Positions 51,576 to 60,045 of a stretch of 64,000 bases of DNA are shown here, piece by piece. Numbering within the stretch: position 1 is the first letter of the stretch; each line of letters starts with the position of its first letter. The translations under genes were made by a program, and so were the position numbers. The notes beneath the pieces were generated by a model. It worked only from the letters and a program-made list of their open reading frames with translations, was not told where the DNA came from and searched no databases. This DNA comes from G963662605 sp963667005 (GTDB lineage Bacteria; Bacteroidota; Ignavibacteria; Ignavibacteriales; Ignavibacteriaceae), in NCBI GenBank assembly GCA_963667005.1, contig OY762937.1, positions 1,302,001 through 1,366,000 of the forward strand. Direction: 5' to 3'.

Positions 51576-52532
51576 ATGGTTGTTGAACAGTTTGACATTC
51601 CGGTAGTTTTCATTGTCTTTAACCGGCCTCACACCACCCGAAAAGTCTTCGATGTAATTAAAAAAATAAATCCCAAACAACTTTTCATTATCGCTGACGG
51701 CCCAAGGAATGAAGCGGAAAAAGTTCTTTGTGACGAAGTTAGGGAAATCGTTTCATCAATAGACTCGAATTGCGAGGTTCACAAAAATTTTGCGGATAGA
51801 AATCTTGGCTGCAAGCAGCGAATAAACACGGGTATATCATGGGTCTTTGAACATGTAGATAAAGCGATATTCCTTGAAGATGACTGTTTGCCGGATATGA
51901 GTTTCTTTCAATACTGCAAAGAGCTGCTTGAAAAGTATGAGGATAATCATGACGTGGTTATGATATCAGGTGATAAAATTCATCCTGAACTTTCTTCAGG
52001 TGAACACAGTTACTATTTTTCGTCGTTTAACCATATTTGGGGCTGGGCAACATGGCGTCGCGTATGGAAGCGGCATGATACGGAAATGAAAGATTGGCCG
52101 GCTCTCAAAAAAACATCTCTGCTTTCCCGGATACTGCTCGGCGATAAGAAAGCCGTTGCGTTTTGGAAATCAAGATTGCAGAAAGGGTATAGTGGTTTTA
52201 CCAATACCTGGGATTATCAACTGCAGTTTACCAGTTGGAAGCTAAACGGTCTTACTATCATTCCTGATAGAAACCTTATCACCAACATTGGTATCTATGA
52301 TGAATTTGCGACTCATCAAAGTCACGGAAATTTAGGGTATGATACAAAAAGCTCCGCAATTGGATTTCCACTTATTCATCCGGCAGTTATTGAACGGAAT
52401 ACAGCAAATGATTTGAAGGAAATGTGCTTGTACTATCGGCTTTCATTTTTAGAAAATCTCAGCGGCATTATGCGCATCATAGGCATTGAACCTGCAAGGA
52501 TGAGAAAAGCTCTGAGAAATTTCTTCAAATAG
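51576..52532 (+). CDS. GT2-like glycosyltransferase
   Basis: 318 residues with a GT-A type nucleotide-sugar fold: PVVFIVFNRPHTTRKVFDVI at the N-terminus and the metal-binding DxD-type motif FLEDDCLPD near residue 110. WGWATWRRVW and a C-terminal helical part follow. There is no membrane helix, so it probably works at the inner side of the cytoplasmic membrane on O-antigen, capsule or protein glycans. It is 18 bp downstream of the methyltransferase gene. Confidence 0.82.
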   Translation: MVVEQFDIPVVFIVFNRPHTTRKVFDVIKKINPKQLFIIADGPRNEAEKVLCDEVREIVSSIDSNCEVHKNFADRNLGCKQRINTGISWVFEHVDKAIFLEDDCLPDMSFFQYCKELLEKYEDNHDVVMISGDKIHPELSSGEHSYYFSSFNHIWGWATWRRVWKRHDTEMKDWPALKKTSLLSRILLGDKKAVAFWKSRLQKGYSGFTNTWDYQLQFTSWKLNGLTIIPDRNLITNIGIYDEFATHQSHGNLGYDTKSSAIGFPLIHPAVIERNTANDLKEMCLYYRLSFLENLSGIMRIIGIEPARMRKALRNFFK

Positions 52533-52585
52533 ACGTATGGAAACAGAACCTTATTTATTTTTAAAACAATAGTGTCAGGATATAT

Positions 52586-52987
52586 ATGATTAAAAATTTC
52601 TATAAAGAGTTCAAAACCTTCGCGATGAAGGGAAATGTTATTGACATGGCAGTCGGTATTATCATCGGCGCCGCATTCGGTAAAATCGTAACCTCAATGG
52701 TCAACGATATACTTATGCCGCCGCTTGGTATGCTTATGGGTGGTGTTGATTTCGGTGATAAGGTTATTATCATCAAGGAGGCTAATGCTGCTTTGGGTGT
52801 GAAAGAAGTCGCACTGAGATACGGATTGTTTATTAATCAGTGTATTGATTTTGTTATCGTAGCGTTCGCAATCTTTCTTGTTATCAAGATGCTGAACAAG
52901 TTGAAAAAAGAAGAAGCTGCTGCCCCGGCCAAGCCAAGTCAGAGTGAGGTTTTACTTACCGAGATTAGAGATTTACTGAAGAAATAG
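52586..52987 (+). CDS. mscL: Large-conductance mechanosensitive channel
   Basis: 133 residues, close to the usual 130-150. The N-terminal MscL signature is FAMKGNVIDMAVGIIIGAAFGKIVTSMVND; the second helix is QCIDFVIVAFAIFLVIKML, and a helical C-terminal bundle ends LTEIRDLLKK. It is a pentameric inner-membrane emergency valve that opens on hypo-osmotic shock. A clear terminator follows directly. Confidence 0.96.
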   Translation: MIKNFYKEFKTFAMKGNVIDMAVGIIIGAAFGKIVTSMVNDILMPPLGMLMGGVDFGDKVIIIKEANAALGVKEVALRYGLFINQCIDFVIVAFAIFLVIKMLNKLKKEEAAAPAKPSQSEVLLTEIRDLLKK

Positions 52988-52996
52988 TTTGATTAC

Positions 52997-53026
52997 CGGG
53001 CGGAATTAATTTCCGCCCGATTTTAT
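52997..53026 (+). terminator. Rho-independent terminator of mscL
   Basis: Perfect 9-bp GC-rich stem CGGGCGGAA (52997-53005) with TTCCGCCCG (53011-53019), a 5-nt loop and an ATTTTAT tail. Confidence 0.85.
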
Positions 53027-53289
53027 CTATGCCGTCCATATCTATGGCTCTGTGTTGAGTTGTGCATTAAGGAGTTGTACGAAAGCATTATCATCGTCAT
53101 ATCGCGTGGTCGAGACAGAGTCTCAACCTACAATTGGAAAATCGTAGGGCGATCTCTCCGAGTCGCCCATATGTATTTACACAGAAAAGGGAAAAATATC
53201 TGTGTTAATGCAGGTGAGATTTTTCTTTCCCCTTTTTCTGCAATTATCTATGCCGTCCCTACGGGACTCTGGTTTTTATTCATCGCTCT

Positions 53290-53340
53290 TACCCCGGATT
53301 GAAATCCGGGGCTACAAACATATCGTCGCTACGCGACTTC
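53290..53340 (+). repeat. REP-like palindromic element, copy 1
   Basis: Stem CCCCGGAT (53292-53299), TGAA loop, ATCCGGGG (53304-53311), then GCTACAAACAT and GTCGCTACGCGACTTC. The trailing part is shared almost base for base with copy 2. Confidence 0.75.
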
Positions 53341-53381
53341 ACGCAAGGTCACCCGTAATATTGAATCTACACAAATGAAGG

Positions 53382-53419
53382 GTCATCGAGTAGACCCGAC
53401 GAAGTCGGGACGTATCGAG
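53382..53419 (+). repeat. Intergenic repeat family B, copy 1
   Basis: Begins GTCATCGAGTAG and ends CGTATCGAG, with an internal CCCGAC/GTCGGG hairpin. A reverse-strand relative lies at 57028-57068. Confidence 0.65.
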
Positions 53420-53513
53420 CTTGCTCGCCGGAGGTGAGATGACTATTGGCAAATTACCCTTAACGCCTTTCTTATGTCTTCTAGACAGGACTCTCATTTT
53501 TATTTTGCGTGTT

Positions 53514-53563
53514 AACCCCAGGTTTCACCCGGGGCTACAAACATTCCGTCGCTACGCGACTTC
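53514..53563 (+). repeat. REP-like palindromic element, copy 2
   Basis: CCCCAGGT, TTC loop, ACCCGGGG with one unpaired position, followed by the same GCTACAAACAT and GTCGCTACGCGACTTC tail as copy 1. Confidence 0.75.
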
Positions 53564-53630
53564 GAACTAGTATCCAATGATTATCAACTGAAACAGATTT
53601 TTGTGATTAAGTCCCATGGGGACGTAATAG

Positions 53631-53660
53631 TTGTAGCCACGGGTTTCAACCCGTGGTAAA
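53631..53660 (-). repeat. REP-like palindromic element, copy 3 (inverted)
   Basis: Read on the - strand: stem CCACGGGT, TGAA loop, ACCCGTGG, then CTACAA. Relative to copy 1, two stem base pairs are changed on both sides, so pairing is kept. Confidence 0.75.
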
Positions 53661-53726
53661 GGATAAAGATAAAACATTGAGCTCCGTAGGAGCGGCATAT
53701 AGAGGGTATGGCGACTGGCTTTTGAA

Positions 53727-53755
53727 TTCCCCTTCTCCCTTAGGGAGAAGGGGAA
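53727..53755. repeat. Perfect 13-bp hairpin repeat
   Basis: TTCCCCTTCTCCC (53727-53739) and GGGAGAAGGGGAA (53743-53755) with a 3-nt loop, followed by GGGGATGAGGG. Similar CCCTTCTCCC/GGGAGAAGGG elements are widely scattered in bacterial intergenic regions. Confidence 0.7.
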
Positions 53756-53804
53756 GGGGATGAGGGCCTATTATAGAACTGTAAGTGTAGTAAACCGCTA
53801 ACTC

Positions 53805-55181
53805 TTACAATCCTTTAAAATCATTATATATAATAAACGCCATGAGCGCGAATAGCAGGTACATGCCCACATTTTGTATAGCTATCTTCACCTTCAGCGA
53901 AATCTCGCGTTTCAAAATTCGCTCAATGATGATCATAACGAGATGCCCGCCATCCAATGCCGGTATTGGCAGAATATTTAATATCGCGAGACTGAGACTC
54001 AGCAATCCGATGAACATAATAAAACTTGCCAGTCCGTTATCGGCTGAGCGTGCGGCGTATTGAGCAATCTTAATTGGACCGCCGAAAGCCTTACCGAAGG
54101 CCATCTGTCCGAATATAACACGCTTCAACATAACAAATGTTAATTCGGTTGTGCGTGATACGTCTGAAAGTCCGAGTTTGAATGACTCGAAGAATCCGTT
54201 TTTCTGAACGACTGTCTCGCCAAAGAACGCATATCCGAGAACGATACCGATCTTGCCATCCTTACCGGGAACCGCAGTTGTAACAACCGTATCTTTCCCG
54301 CGGAGTAATTTTACGGCAATAGCTTTTTCTTTGGATGAAGAAATCTTTGCTATGGTCTGAGGCACTGAAACTATCGGCATGTTGTCTATTGCAAGTAAAA
54401 CATCACTCGATTTAATTCCGGCAGAATCAGCGGGTGATTTTTTCAATACATCGCCGACAACCGGTTGTAATTTTTCAGATAATAAAAACACTTCTTTGGA
54501 TTCGTCAGCAGGGATTAATTTACGCGGTACATCCAGGACCATGTCGTTACCGTCTCTTTTGATGTTGACGGTAAAATCTTTACCCATGCCATTTACATAT
54601 AATTCAGCACGGACATCTTCCCAATACTGAACGGATTCTTTATTGATGCTGACGATTTTGTCGCCTGTTCTGAATCCGGCCTTAAATGCGTTGCTGCTTG
54701 AATCTACGATACCGATTGTTGTCGTTTTTGTCAGGTGTTTGCCGATAAAATAATTGCTGCCCCAAAATACACCGATGGCAAGCAGTAAGTTCATGATAAC
54801 GCCTGCGGTGATAACAAAGATTTTTTTCGGTGTTGTTCCGGCTCTGAATTCCCATGGCTGCGGCTCAGTCGCGGCAAAAGAAACATCGCCGCTTTCATCA
54901 ATCATTCCGGCAATTTTAACGTAACCGCCCAAGGGCAGGAGGCAGAGTCTGTAATCCGTATTTCCTTCGCCATCAAAATCCGCCGGGAGTTCACCGAATG
55001 TAAAGCCTGTTAATTTATTCCAGCCGAACAAGCGTCTTCCGAATCCGACGGAAAATGCATCAACCCGCATCTTGCTCAGCTTTGCAGCGGCAAAATGTCC
55101 GAATTCATGCACAATAACCAGCACACCTATGGCAATAATAAAATAGCCGGTGGTTGATAAAAACTCTACTATCTTTTCCAT
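53805..55181 (-). CDS. rseP: Site-2 metalloprotease RseP
   Basis: 458 residues, a normal length for the M50B family. The zinc motif HEFGH is near residue 25 in the first membrane helix; two PDZ-like domains follow (about 170-300; GFRTGDKIVSIN, then GIKSSDVLLAID), and the C-terminal LDGGH supplies the third zinc ligand. It cleaves anti-sigma factors and signal-peptide remnants within the inner membrane. It is 11 bp downstream of dxr, the usual dxr-rseP order in many bacteria. AAAGGA precedes the start. Confidence 0.94.
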   Translation of the reverse strand: MEKIVEFLSTTGYFIIAIGVLVIVHEFGHFAAAKLSKMRVDAFSVGFGRRLFGWNKLTGFTFGELPADFDGEGNTDYRLCLLPLGGYVKIAGMIDESGDVSFAATEPQPWEFRAGTTPKKIFVITAGVIMNLLLAIGVFWGSNYFIGKHLTKTTTIGIVDSSSNAFKAGFRTGDKIVSINKESVQYWEDVRAELYVNGMGKDFTVNIKRDGNDMVLDVPRKLIPADESKEVFLLSEKLQPVVGDVLKKSPADSAGIKSSDVLLAIDNMPIVSVPQTIAKISSSKEKAIAVKLLRGKDTVVTTAVPGKDGKIGIVLGYAFFGETVVQKNGFFESFKLGLSDVSRTTELTFVMLKRVIFGQMAFGKAFGGPIKIAQYAARSADNGLASFIMFIGLLSLSLAILNILPIPALDGGHLVMIIIERILKREISLKVKIAIQNVGMYLLFALMAFIIYNDFKGL

Positions 55182-55192
55182 CTAAATCCTTT

Positions 55193-56335
55193 CTAACGCA
55201 GTGTCTCTGCAAATCTTCTGGTCTCGGCATCACAGGCTATAATATCTTCGAACATGGGATTGCCGACTTTTGTAATCTTATCTAAAGCTTGTTGTATTAT
55301 ATATGGGATTTTCGTAAATCCGATTTCCCCGTTGAGAAACTTGGCAACGGCGATTTCATTTGCCGCGTTTAGTATACAAGGTGCCGTTCCTCCTTCGTCC
55401 AACACACGAAGTGCCAATTTTAAGCATTCAAATTTATCAAAATCCGGCTCAAAAAAAGTCAGGTTTTTGATGGACGGGAAATGAGTTTTGACGTATGAAG
55501 CAGGTAAACGTTCCGGGTACGATAATGCCAGTTGAATGGGGATTCGCATGTCCGGTGTACTTAGCTGCGCCTTGATAGAGCCGTCAATAAATTCTATCAT
55601 GGAGTGGATGATTGATTGCGGATGGATGACAACATCTATTTTGTCTATCGGCATATCAAACAGCCATTTCGCTTCGATTATTTCAAGACCCTTGTTCATA
55701 AGGGTTGCGGAATCAATTGTAATTTTTGAACCCATCTTCCAGGTAGGATGATTGAGCGCATCAGCAATTGTCACTTTTTCCAAATCTGCTTTTGAGCATT
55801 GAAAGAACGGTCCGCCCGAAGCAGTCAGAATGATCTTCGCGACTTCGTTCTTGTTCTCACCGAATAAACACTGAAAAATTGCGCCGTGTTCCGAATCTAT
55901 GGGCAGCAGTTCGGCTTTATGCTCTCCACACAGCCGGGTGACTAATTGTCCCGCGACCACAAGAGTCTCTTTGTTCGCAAGCGCGATTCGTTTACCGCGT
56001 TTGACCGCTTCAATGGTCGGCAGCAGTCCTGCGAATCCAACCATAGCGCCGACAAAGATATCATAATCACATTCAGCAGCGAGTTGATGCAATCCTTCAT
56101 TTCCGGCGAGTACTTTAACTTTGCCGTCTAATTTGTTCGCGAGTGTCCGTGCAGCGGCTTCATTTCTTACCGCAACTATCTTCGGATGAAACTTCGCAAT
56201 CTGTTCTTCAAGGGTTTGAATGCCCGTGTTTACAGCGAGAGCTTCAACAGAAAATAATTCCGGATTGTTTTGAATGACATCCAGCGTGCTTTTTCCGATG
56301 GATCCGCTGGAGCCCATTATGACAACTTTTTTCAT
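55193..56335 (-). CDS. dxr: 1-deoxy-D-xylulose 5-phosphate reductoisomerase
   Basis: 380 residues, full length. It converts DXP to 2-C-methyl-D-erythritol 4-phosphate with NADPH, the committed step of the MEP isoprenoid pathway. Visible motifs: NADPH loop GSSGSIGKSTLDVI, ALANKETLVVAG, metal/substrate residues in DSEHGAIFQCL, TASGGPFF, and WKMGSKITIDSATLMNKGLE. Its start overlaps the stop of the upstream membrane-protein gene by 4 bp, indicating translational coupling. Confidence 0.96.
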   Translation of the reverse strand: MKKVVIMGSSGSIGKSTLDVIQNNPELFSVEALAVNTGIQTLEEQIAKFHPKIVAVRNEAAARTLANKLDGKVKVLAGNEGLHQLAAECDYDIFVGAMVGFAGLLPTIEAVKRGKRIALANKETLVVAGQLVTRLCGEHKAELLPIDSEHGAIFQCLFGENKNEVAKIILTASGGPFFQCSKADLEKVTIADALNHPTWKMGSKITIDSATLMNKGLEIIEAKWLFDMPIDKIDVVIHPQSIIHSMIEFIDGSIKAQLSTPDMRIPIQLALSYPERLPASYVKTHFPSIKNLTFFEPDFDKFECLKLALRVLDEGGTAPCILNAANEIAVAKFLNGEIGFTKIPYIIQQALDKITKVGNPMFEDIIACDAETRRFAETLR

Positions 56336-56829
56336 TGCATCATTGAATGCGTTATTGCAAATAGATAGTTTAATCCGATCAATACACTGGTAATGAGCGC
56401 GATATTAGATAATTTTTTTATGTTCTTGTAACTCTCTTCACCAAGCCCGGAAGTTGCTTCTTCATCGCCGAGCGAGAGGCGTATCTTCTTCCCGAGTGGT
56501 ATAAAATACACACCGGTAAGGATAATAATAACTACCGTAATGATCTGCTTTGAGGCAAGCCAGTGATTATTGGTCATGCGGAAGAATCCGAAATAGGGAT
56601 TTATAAAAACTATCCAAATGCCCGTAATCAGAATTCCCGTTAAGCCGACCATACCGGTCATGTTCAACATTTTAAGCCAAAGCGAGATGAGTTTGCGCTC
56701 ACCGGATTTTCCTTTCGCGCTTTTTATATATCGCGTAATAAGAAAATCAGCAGGAATCATACTAAGCCAGAATGCAGCAAAAATTTTGTGTAAAACTAAT
56801 AGAACATCGTATCCGTACATATACATCAC
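56332..56829 (-). CDS. DUF2269-like integral membrane protein
   Basis: 165 residues with four membrane helices (about 8-28, 54-74, 88-108 and 138-158). LLVLHKIFAAFWLSMI in helix 1 carries a membrane His, and the overall plan resembles DUF2269/CopD-like small membrane proteins that may bind haem. The function is unknown. It is the first gene of a - strand trio with dxr and rseP and overlaps dxr by 4 bp. Confidence 0.7.
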   Translation of the reverse strand: MMYMYGYDVLLVLHKIFAAFWLSMIPADFLITRYIKSAKGKSGERKLISLWLKMLNMTGMVGLTGILITGIWIVFINPYFGFFRMTNNHWLASKQIITVVIIILTGVYFIPLGKKIRLSLGDEEATSGLGEESYKNIKKLSNIALITSVLIGLNYLFAITHSMMQ

Positions 56830-56925
56830 TAATAATTAAGGAAATTTTAAATATAGCAAAAAGATGGCAAAATTTTCGAATATAATAGAAGGGTATTGGG
56901 AATTCCACCCGTCAAGAAAAAGAAT

Positions 56926-57119
56926 TCACGCCAAGGCGCAAAAACGCAAATTTATTTTGTATTTCTGAATTACCTCTGCTGGATGCGGCGGTTGGCGGAC
57001 CCCTCACGATTGGGTATGCTGCAAAAAGTCATCTCGATACGCCCGACTGCATCGGCCTACTCGATGACCCATCTGTAGCTTTTCTTATATAAAATTTGCG
57101 GCTTAGCGTCTTCGCGTGA
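56926..57119. repeat. Imperfect long inverted repeat
   Basis: Left arm 56926-56947 (TCACGCCAAGGCGC, then ACGC) pairs with right arm 57098-57119 (GCGGCTTAGCGTCTTCGCGTGA) at most positions; about 150 bp lie between the arms, including a family B repeat. It resembles a degraded miniature mobile or REP-type element. Confidence 0.5.
57028..57068 (-). repeat. Intergenic repeat family B, copy 2
   Basis: On the - strand it reads GTCATCGAGTAG, a variable centre with AGTCGGG, CGTATCGAG and ATGAC. It matches 53382-53419 and the ATGAC that follows that copy after about 19 extra bases. Confidence 0.6.
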
Positions 57120-57279
57120 GTCCTGTCTTAGACGCCAAAAAGAGGCAAAAAGGCCCTTTCGGCTGGGATTCGGGGTTTCCCCGGGAAGCCGCAAGGGGAA
57201 TCTTTGATAAAAACTATCAGCAAAAATGTGTAAAATTCGATGATTTAAAGGGTTTTAATAAAATTTCGCTCTGAATTAT

Positions 57280-57308
57280 TTGACTTTTAAATGCTTTAAA
57301 CCTAACTT
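57280..57308 (+). promoter_or_regulatory. Candidate promoter of the rplM operon
   Basis: TTGACT (57280-57285), a 17-bp spacer and TAACTT (57303-57308), in AT-rich DNA 43 bp before the rplM start codon. The -35 hexamer and spacing are good; the -10 is moderate. Confidence 0.4.
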
Positions 57309-57351
57309 AGAGGTCTTTATTTAGGAATTTTATGTTTTGTGAGGTAAAACC

Positions 57352-57792
57352 GTGAAGCAAGAAAAAGTGACCAAGTTTTTCAGTACCGATGAAGTTACCA
57401 AAAAATGGTATATCATAGATGCCGACGGACAGACATTGGGAAGACTGGCAACAAAAGTAGCAGGCATTATCAGAGGTAAGGAAAAAGTGTCCTTTACTCC
57501 AAACGCCGATACCGGTGATTTCGTAATTGTCATCAATGCCGCAAAAATCAAACTTACCGGAAAACGGGAAGAGTTGAAAATCTATCGTCATCACTCAGGA
57601 TTTCCTGGTGGATTGAAGAGCCAGTCATTCAAAGAATTGATGGCTAAGAAGCCTGATTATGTTGTCGAACGCGCTATTAAAGGCATGCTGCCGAAAAACA
57701 GATTAGGCGCACAGTTAGGCAAAAAAATTAAAGTATATGCAGGCGCCGAGCACCCACATGCTGCTCAGCAGGCCGAAGTAATTAGTTTATAA
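57352..57792 (+). CDS. rplM: 50S ribosomal protein L13
   Basis: 146 residues. It starts at a GTG with a GAGG site 6-8 nt upstream; no ATG fits the family length. Motifs: WYIIDADGQTLGRLATKVA near the N-terminus, NAAKIKLTGKR, YRHHSGFPGGLK, and AIKGMLPKNRLGAQ at the C-terminal end. It is an early assembly protein of the large subunit and is followed by rpsI at 10 bp, the conserved L13-S9 pair. Confidence 0.97.
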   Translation: MKQEKVTKFFSTDEVTKKWYIIDADGQTLGRLATKVAGIIRGKEKVSFTPNADTGDFVIVINAAKIKLTGKREELKIYRHHSGFPGGLKSQSFKELMAKKPDYVVERAIKGMLPKNRLGAQLGKKIKVYAGAEHPHAAQQAEVISL

Positions 57793-57802
57793 TGGAGATA
57801 TA

Positions 57803-58189
57803 ATGACCGAACAGACTTTTGTAGGAAGAAGAAAAACCTCTGTTGCCCGCGTTATCATGAAAGCCGGAACAGGCGCAGTTGTTATTAACGGTAAACCGAT
57901 GAATGATTTTTTCAATCAGCAGGAAAGCCGCGAAGACGTTCTTCTGCCTTTCAATTTAACTCAAACTGCAGGACAGTACGACATTAAAGCCAAAGTTAAC
58001 GGCGGTGGTACAACAGGCCAGTCACAGGCTATCCGTCTTGCAATTTCAAAAGCATTGATTGACATTAACCCTGAGTTTCGCGCGATACTGAAACCGGTCG
58101 GATTGCTCATGAGAGATCCCCGTATGGTTGAGCGTAAAAAATACGGAAGACCGAAAGCACGTAAACGCTTCCAGTTCTCGAAACGTTAA
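57803..58189 (+). CDS. rpsI: 30S ribosomal protein S9
   Basis: 128 residues, full length. VGRRKTSVARVIMKAGTG at the N-terminus, GGGTTGQSQAIRLAISKAL in the middle, and the basic C-terminal tail GRPKARKRFQFSKR that reaches the P-site tRNA. A GGAG site precedes the ATG. Confidence 0.97.
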   Translation: MTEQTFVGRRKTSVARVIMKAGTGAVVINGKPMNDFFNQQESREDVLLPFNLTQTAGQYDIKAKVNGGGTTGQSQAIRLAISKALIDINPEFRAILKPVGLLMRDPRMVERKKYGRPKARKRFQFSKR

Positions 58190-58296
58190 GTTTTTAATTC
58201 ATTTATTTATAATATTCATACTTCCCGATTTACCGCCTGTGTCCGCAAATGGATGGAAGGTAAAGATGACGGGAGTAGAAGTTTAACAGGAGCTAT

Positions 58297-59061
58297 ATGA
58301 AAAAAGTAGACCTTACACAGTTAGTGGAGGCCGGTGCTCACTTTGGGCACTTGACCCGCCGTTGGAATCCTAAAATGAAACCATATATCTTTATGGAAAA
58401 GAACGGGATTCACATCATTGACTTAAAGAAAACCCTTGCTCACCTCAACGAAGTTGCAGATAAATTGGCTGCTATCGTTGCTGACGGAGAAAAAATTCTT
58501 TTTGTCGGTACCAAAAAACAAGCACAAAACATTCTTGAAACCGAAGCAAAGCGTTCAGATATGTACTGGGTTACATCACGCTGGCTCGGTGGTATGTTAA
58601 CAAACTTCCAGACAATCAGAAAAAGCATTAAAACGATGCACACGATTGAAAAACAGGAAGTTGACGGAACATTTGAAAAGATTACCAAAAAAGAGCGTTT
58701 AACTCTTACCCGCGAAAAAGACAAACTGAAAAAAGTTCTCGAAGGTATCGAGCACATGAACCGCCTTCCGGGCGCTGTCTTTGTCGTAGACATTAAGAAA
58801 GAAGCTATCGCTGTTCAGGAAGCAAGAAGATTGAACATTCCGGTTTTCGCTATTGTTGATACAAACTGCGATCCTGATAATGTTGATTATCTCATTCCTG
58901 CTAATGATGATGCAGTAAAAACTATTGAGCTTCTTACAAAATACATCACCGATAATCTTATCGAGGGTGCTGCAAAAGCTAAAGAGGTGAAGGCTGAACA
59001 ATCGGCCGAGGCTGAACGCACTGCAAAAGAAACTGAAAAAGAGAGTAAAACTCAGGAATAA
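58297..59061 (+). CDS. rpsB: 30S ribosomal protein S2
   Basis: 254 residues. Motifs: LVEAGAHFGHLTRRWNPKM, IFMEKNGIHIIDLKKT, RWLGGMLTNFQTIRKSI and VDTNCDPDNVDYLIPANDDA. It ends with a charged Glu/Lys/Ala-rich tail (about 230-254) typical of extended bacterial S2. AGGAG precedes the ATG. It is 107 bp after rpsI and 38 bp before tsf, the conserved rpsB-tsf pair. Confidence 0.97.
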   Translation: MKKVDLTQLVEAGAHFGHLTRRWNPKMKPYIFMEKNGIHIIDLKKTLAHLNEVADKLAAIVADGEKILFVGTKKQAQNILETEAKRSDMYWVTSRWLGGMLTNFQTIRKSIKTMHTIEKQEVDGTFEKITKKERLTLTREKDKLKKVLEGIEHMNRLPGAVFVVDIKKEAIAVQEARRLNIPVFAIVDTNCDPDNVDYLIPANDDAVKTIELLTKYITDNLIEGAAKAKEVKAEQSAEAERTAKETEKESKTQE

Positions 59062-59099
59062 TTTCTGAGCATCATTTAAATTTTGATAAAGGAAAAAAC

Positions 59100-59975
59100 A
59101 TGTCTGTAAATATTACCGCATCCATGGTGAACGATCTTCGCAAGAAGAGCGGCGCCGGTATGATGGATTGTAAAAAGGCATTGGTTGAGACCGATGGCGA
59201 CATGGCGAAAGCAATGGATATTCTTCGCATGAAAGGTGCTGCTATCGCGGCTAAACGTGCGGATAGAAGCGCTAATGAAGGTGTCGTATTAACAATGGTT
59301 TCTGCCGACAAGAAAAGTGCTTCGATTATTGAAATCAACTGCGAAACCGACTTCGTTGGAAAATCAGAAGATTTTCTTGCTGCTGCTAAATCATTTCTTC
59401 AGAAAACCATTGATACCAAAGCAGTATCAGCTGAAGATTTCGCCGCAAAGAATTCTGATCTCGAAGCCAACATTAACGAACTCGTCAGCAAAGTAGGAGA
59501 AAAAATTACTCTTACACGCGCTCAATATGTTTCTGTTGAGAACGGCGTTATTGCTGATTACGTTCATCCGGGTAACAAAATTGCCGTGTTGGTTAAATAT
59601 GTCGGACTTCCTGAAGCTTCTGTTGAAGCTTTTGCTGCAACCGCAAGAGGCATTGCCGTTCAGGTTGCCGCTATGAAACCGATTGCAAGTGTCCGCGAAC
59701 AGGTTCCTGCAGATGTCGTAGCTCATGAAATGGAAATCTATCGTGAGCAGGCTAAGAACGAAGGAAAACCTGAAAACGTTATTGACAGAATCGCTAACGG
59801 CAGATTGGAAAAATTCTATCAGGAAGTATGCTTGCTTGAGCAGCCATATTTCAAGGATATGAGCAACCCTCGTACAATCCGCCAATTGGTTGATGAATTC
59901 AACAAGGCGAACGGATTGAGTCTCGCAATAGATTCATTCATCCTGTACCAGCTGGGTGATTCCAAGAAAAGCTAA
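59100..59975 (+). CDS. tsf: Elongation factor Ts
   Basis: 291 residues. The N-terminal UBA-like domain (MVNDLRKKSGAGMMDCKKAL) is followed by the conserved INCETDFVGKSEDF core and the dimerisation domain; RLEKFYQEVCLLEQPY lies near the C-terminus. It recycles EF-Tu by releasing GDP. A strong terminator directly follows. Confidence 0.97.
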   Translation: MSVNITASMVNDLRKKSGAGMMDCKKALVETDGDMAKAMDILRMKGAAIAAKRADRSANEGVVLTMVSADKKSASIIEINCETDFVGKSEDFLAAAKSFLQKTIDTKAVSAEDFAAKNSDLEANINELVSKVGEKITLTRAQYVSVENGVIADYVHPGNKIAVLVKYVGLPEASVEAFAATARGIAVQVAAMKPIASVREQVPADVVAHEMEIYREQAKNEGKPENVIDRIANGRLEKFYQEVCLLEQPYFKDMSNPRTIRQLVDEFNKANGLSLAIDSFILYQLGDSKKS

Positions 59976-59984
59976 TTACTTATG

Positions 59985-60018
59985 AAAAGGTCTTAATTTT
60001 GTTAAGACCTTTTTTTTT
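59985..60018 (+). terminator. Rho-independent terminator after tsf
   Basis: The 12-bp arms AAAAGGTCTTAA (59985-59996) and TTAAGACCTTTT (60002-60013), with a 5-nt loop, run into a 9-T tract. It divides the ribosomal operon from pyrH-frr, although only 27 bp remain before pyrH, so read-through or an overlapping promoter must drive pyrH. Confidence 0.92.
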
Positions 60019-60045
60019 ACTTAAGAAAACAAAAGGACGGGCTAC

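Larger units (their letters stand above)
53027..53804. other. Gene-free repeat patch between convergent genes
   Basis: About 780 bp with no supportable gene. It contains three copies of a palindromic REP-like element, one copy of a second repeat family, a 13-bp near-loopless hairpin and further small palindromes such as GGGCGA/TCGCCC near 53138-53160. An 80-codon open frame at 53060-53302 runs through these repeats and is not protein-like. Confidence 0.75.
56830..57351. other. Divergent intergenic region with repeats, no gene seen
   Basis: 522 bp between the membrane-protein gene (-) and rplM (+). It holds an imperfect long inverted repeat (56926-57119) enclosing a family B repeat, then about 150 bp of AT-rich sequence with the rplM promoter. 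No protein-like frame or RNA gene is evident. A ribosomal-protein leader structure may be present but I could not define one. Confidence 0.65.

Noticed and set aside
53060..53302. 80-codon + strand open frame
   Set aside because: It runs through palindromic repeats, has no ribosome site and shows no protein-like composition.
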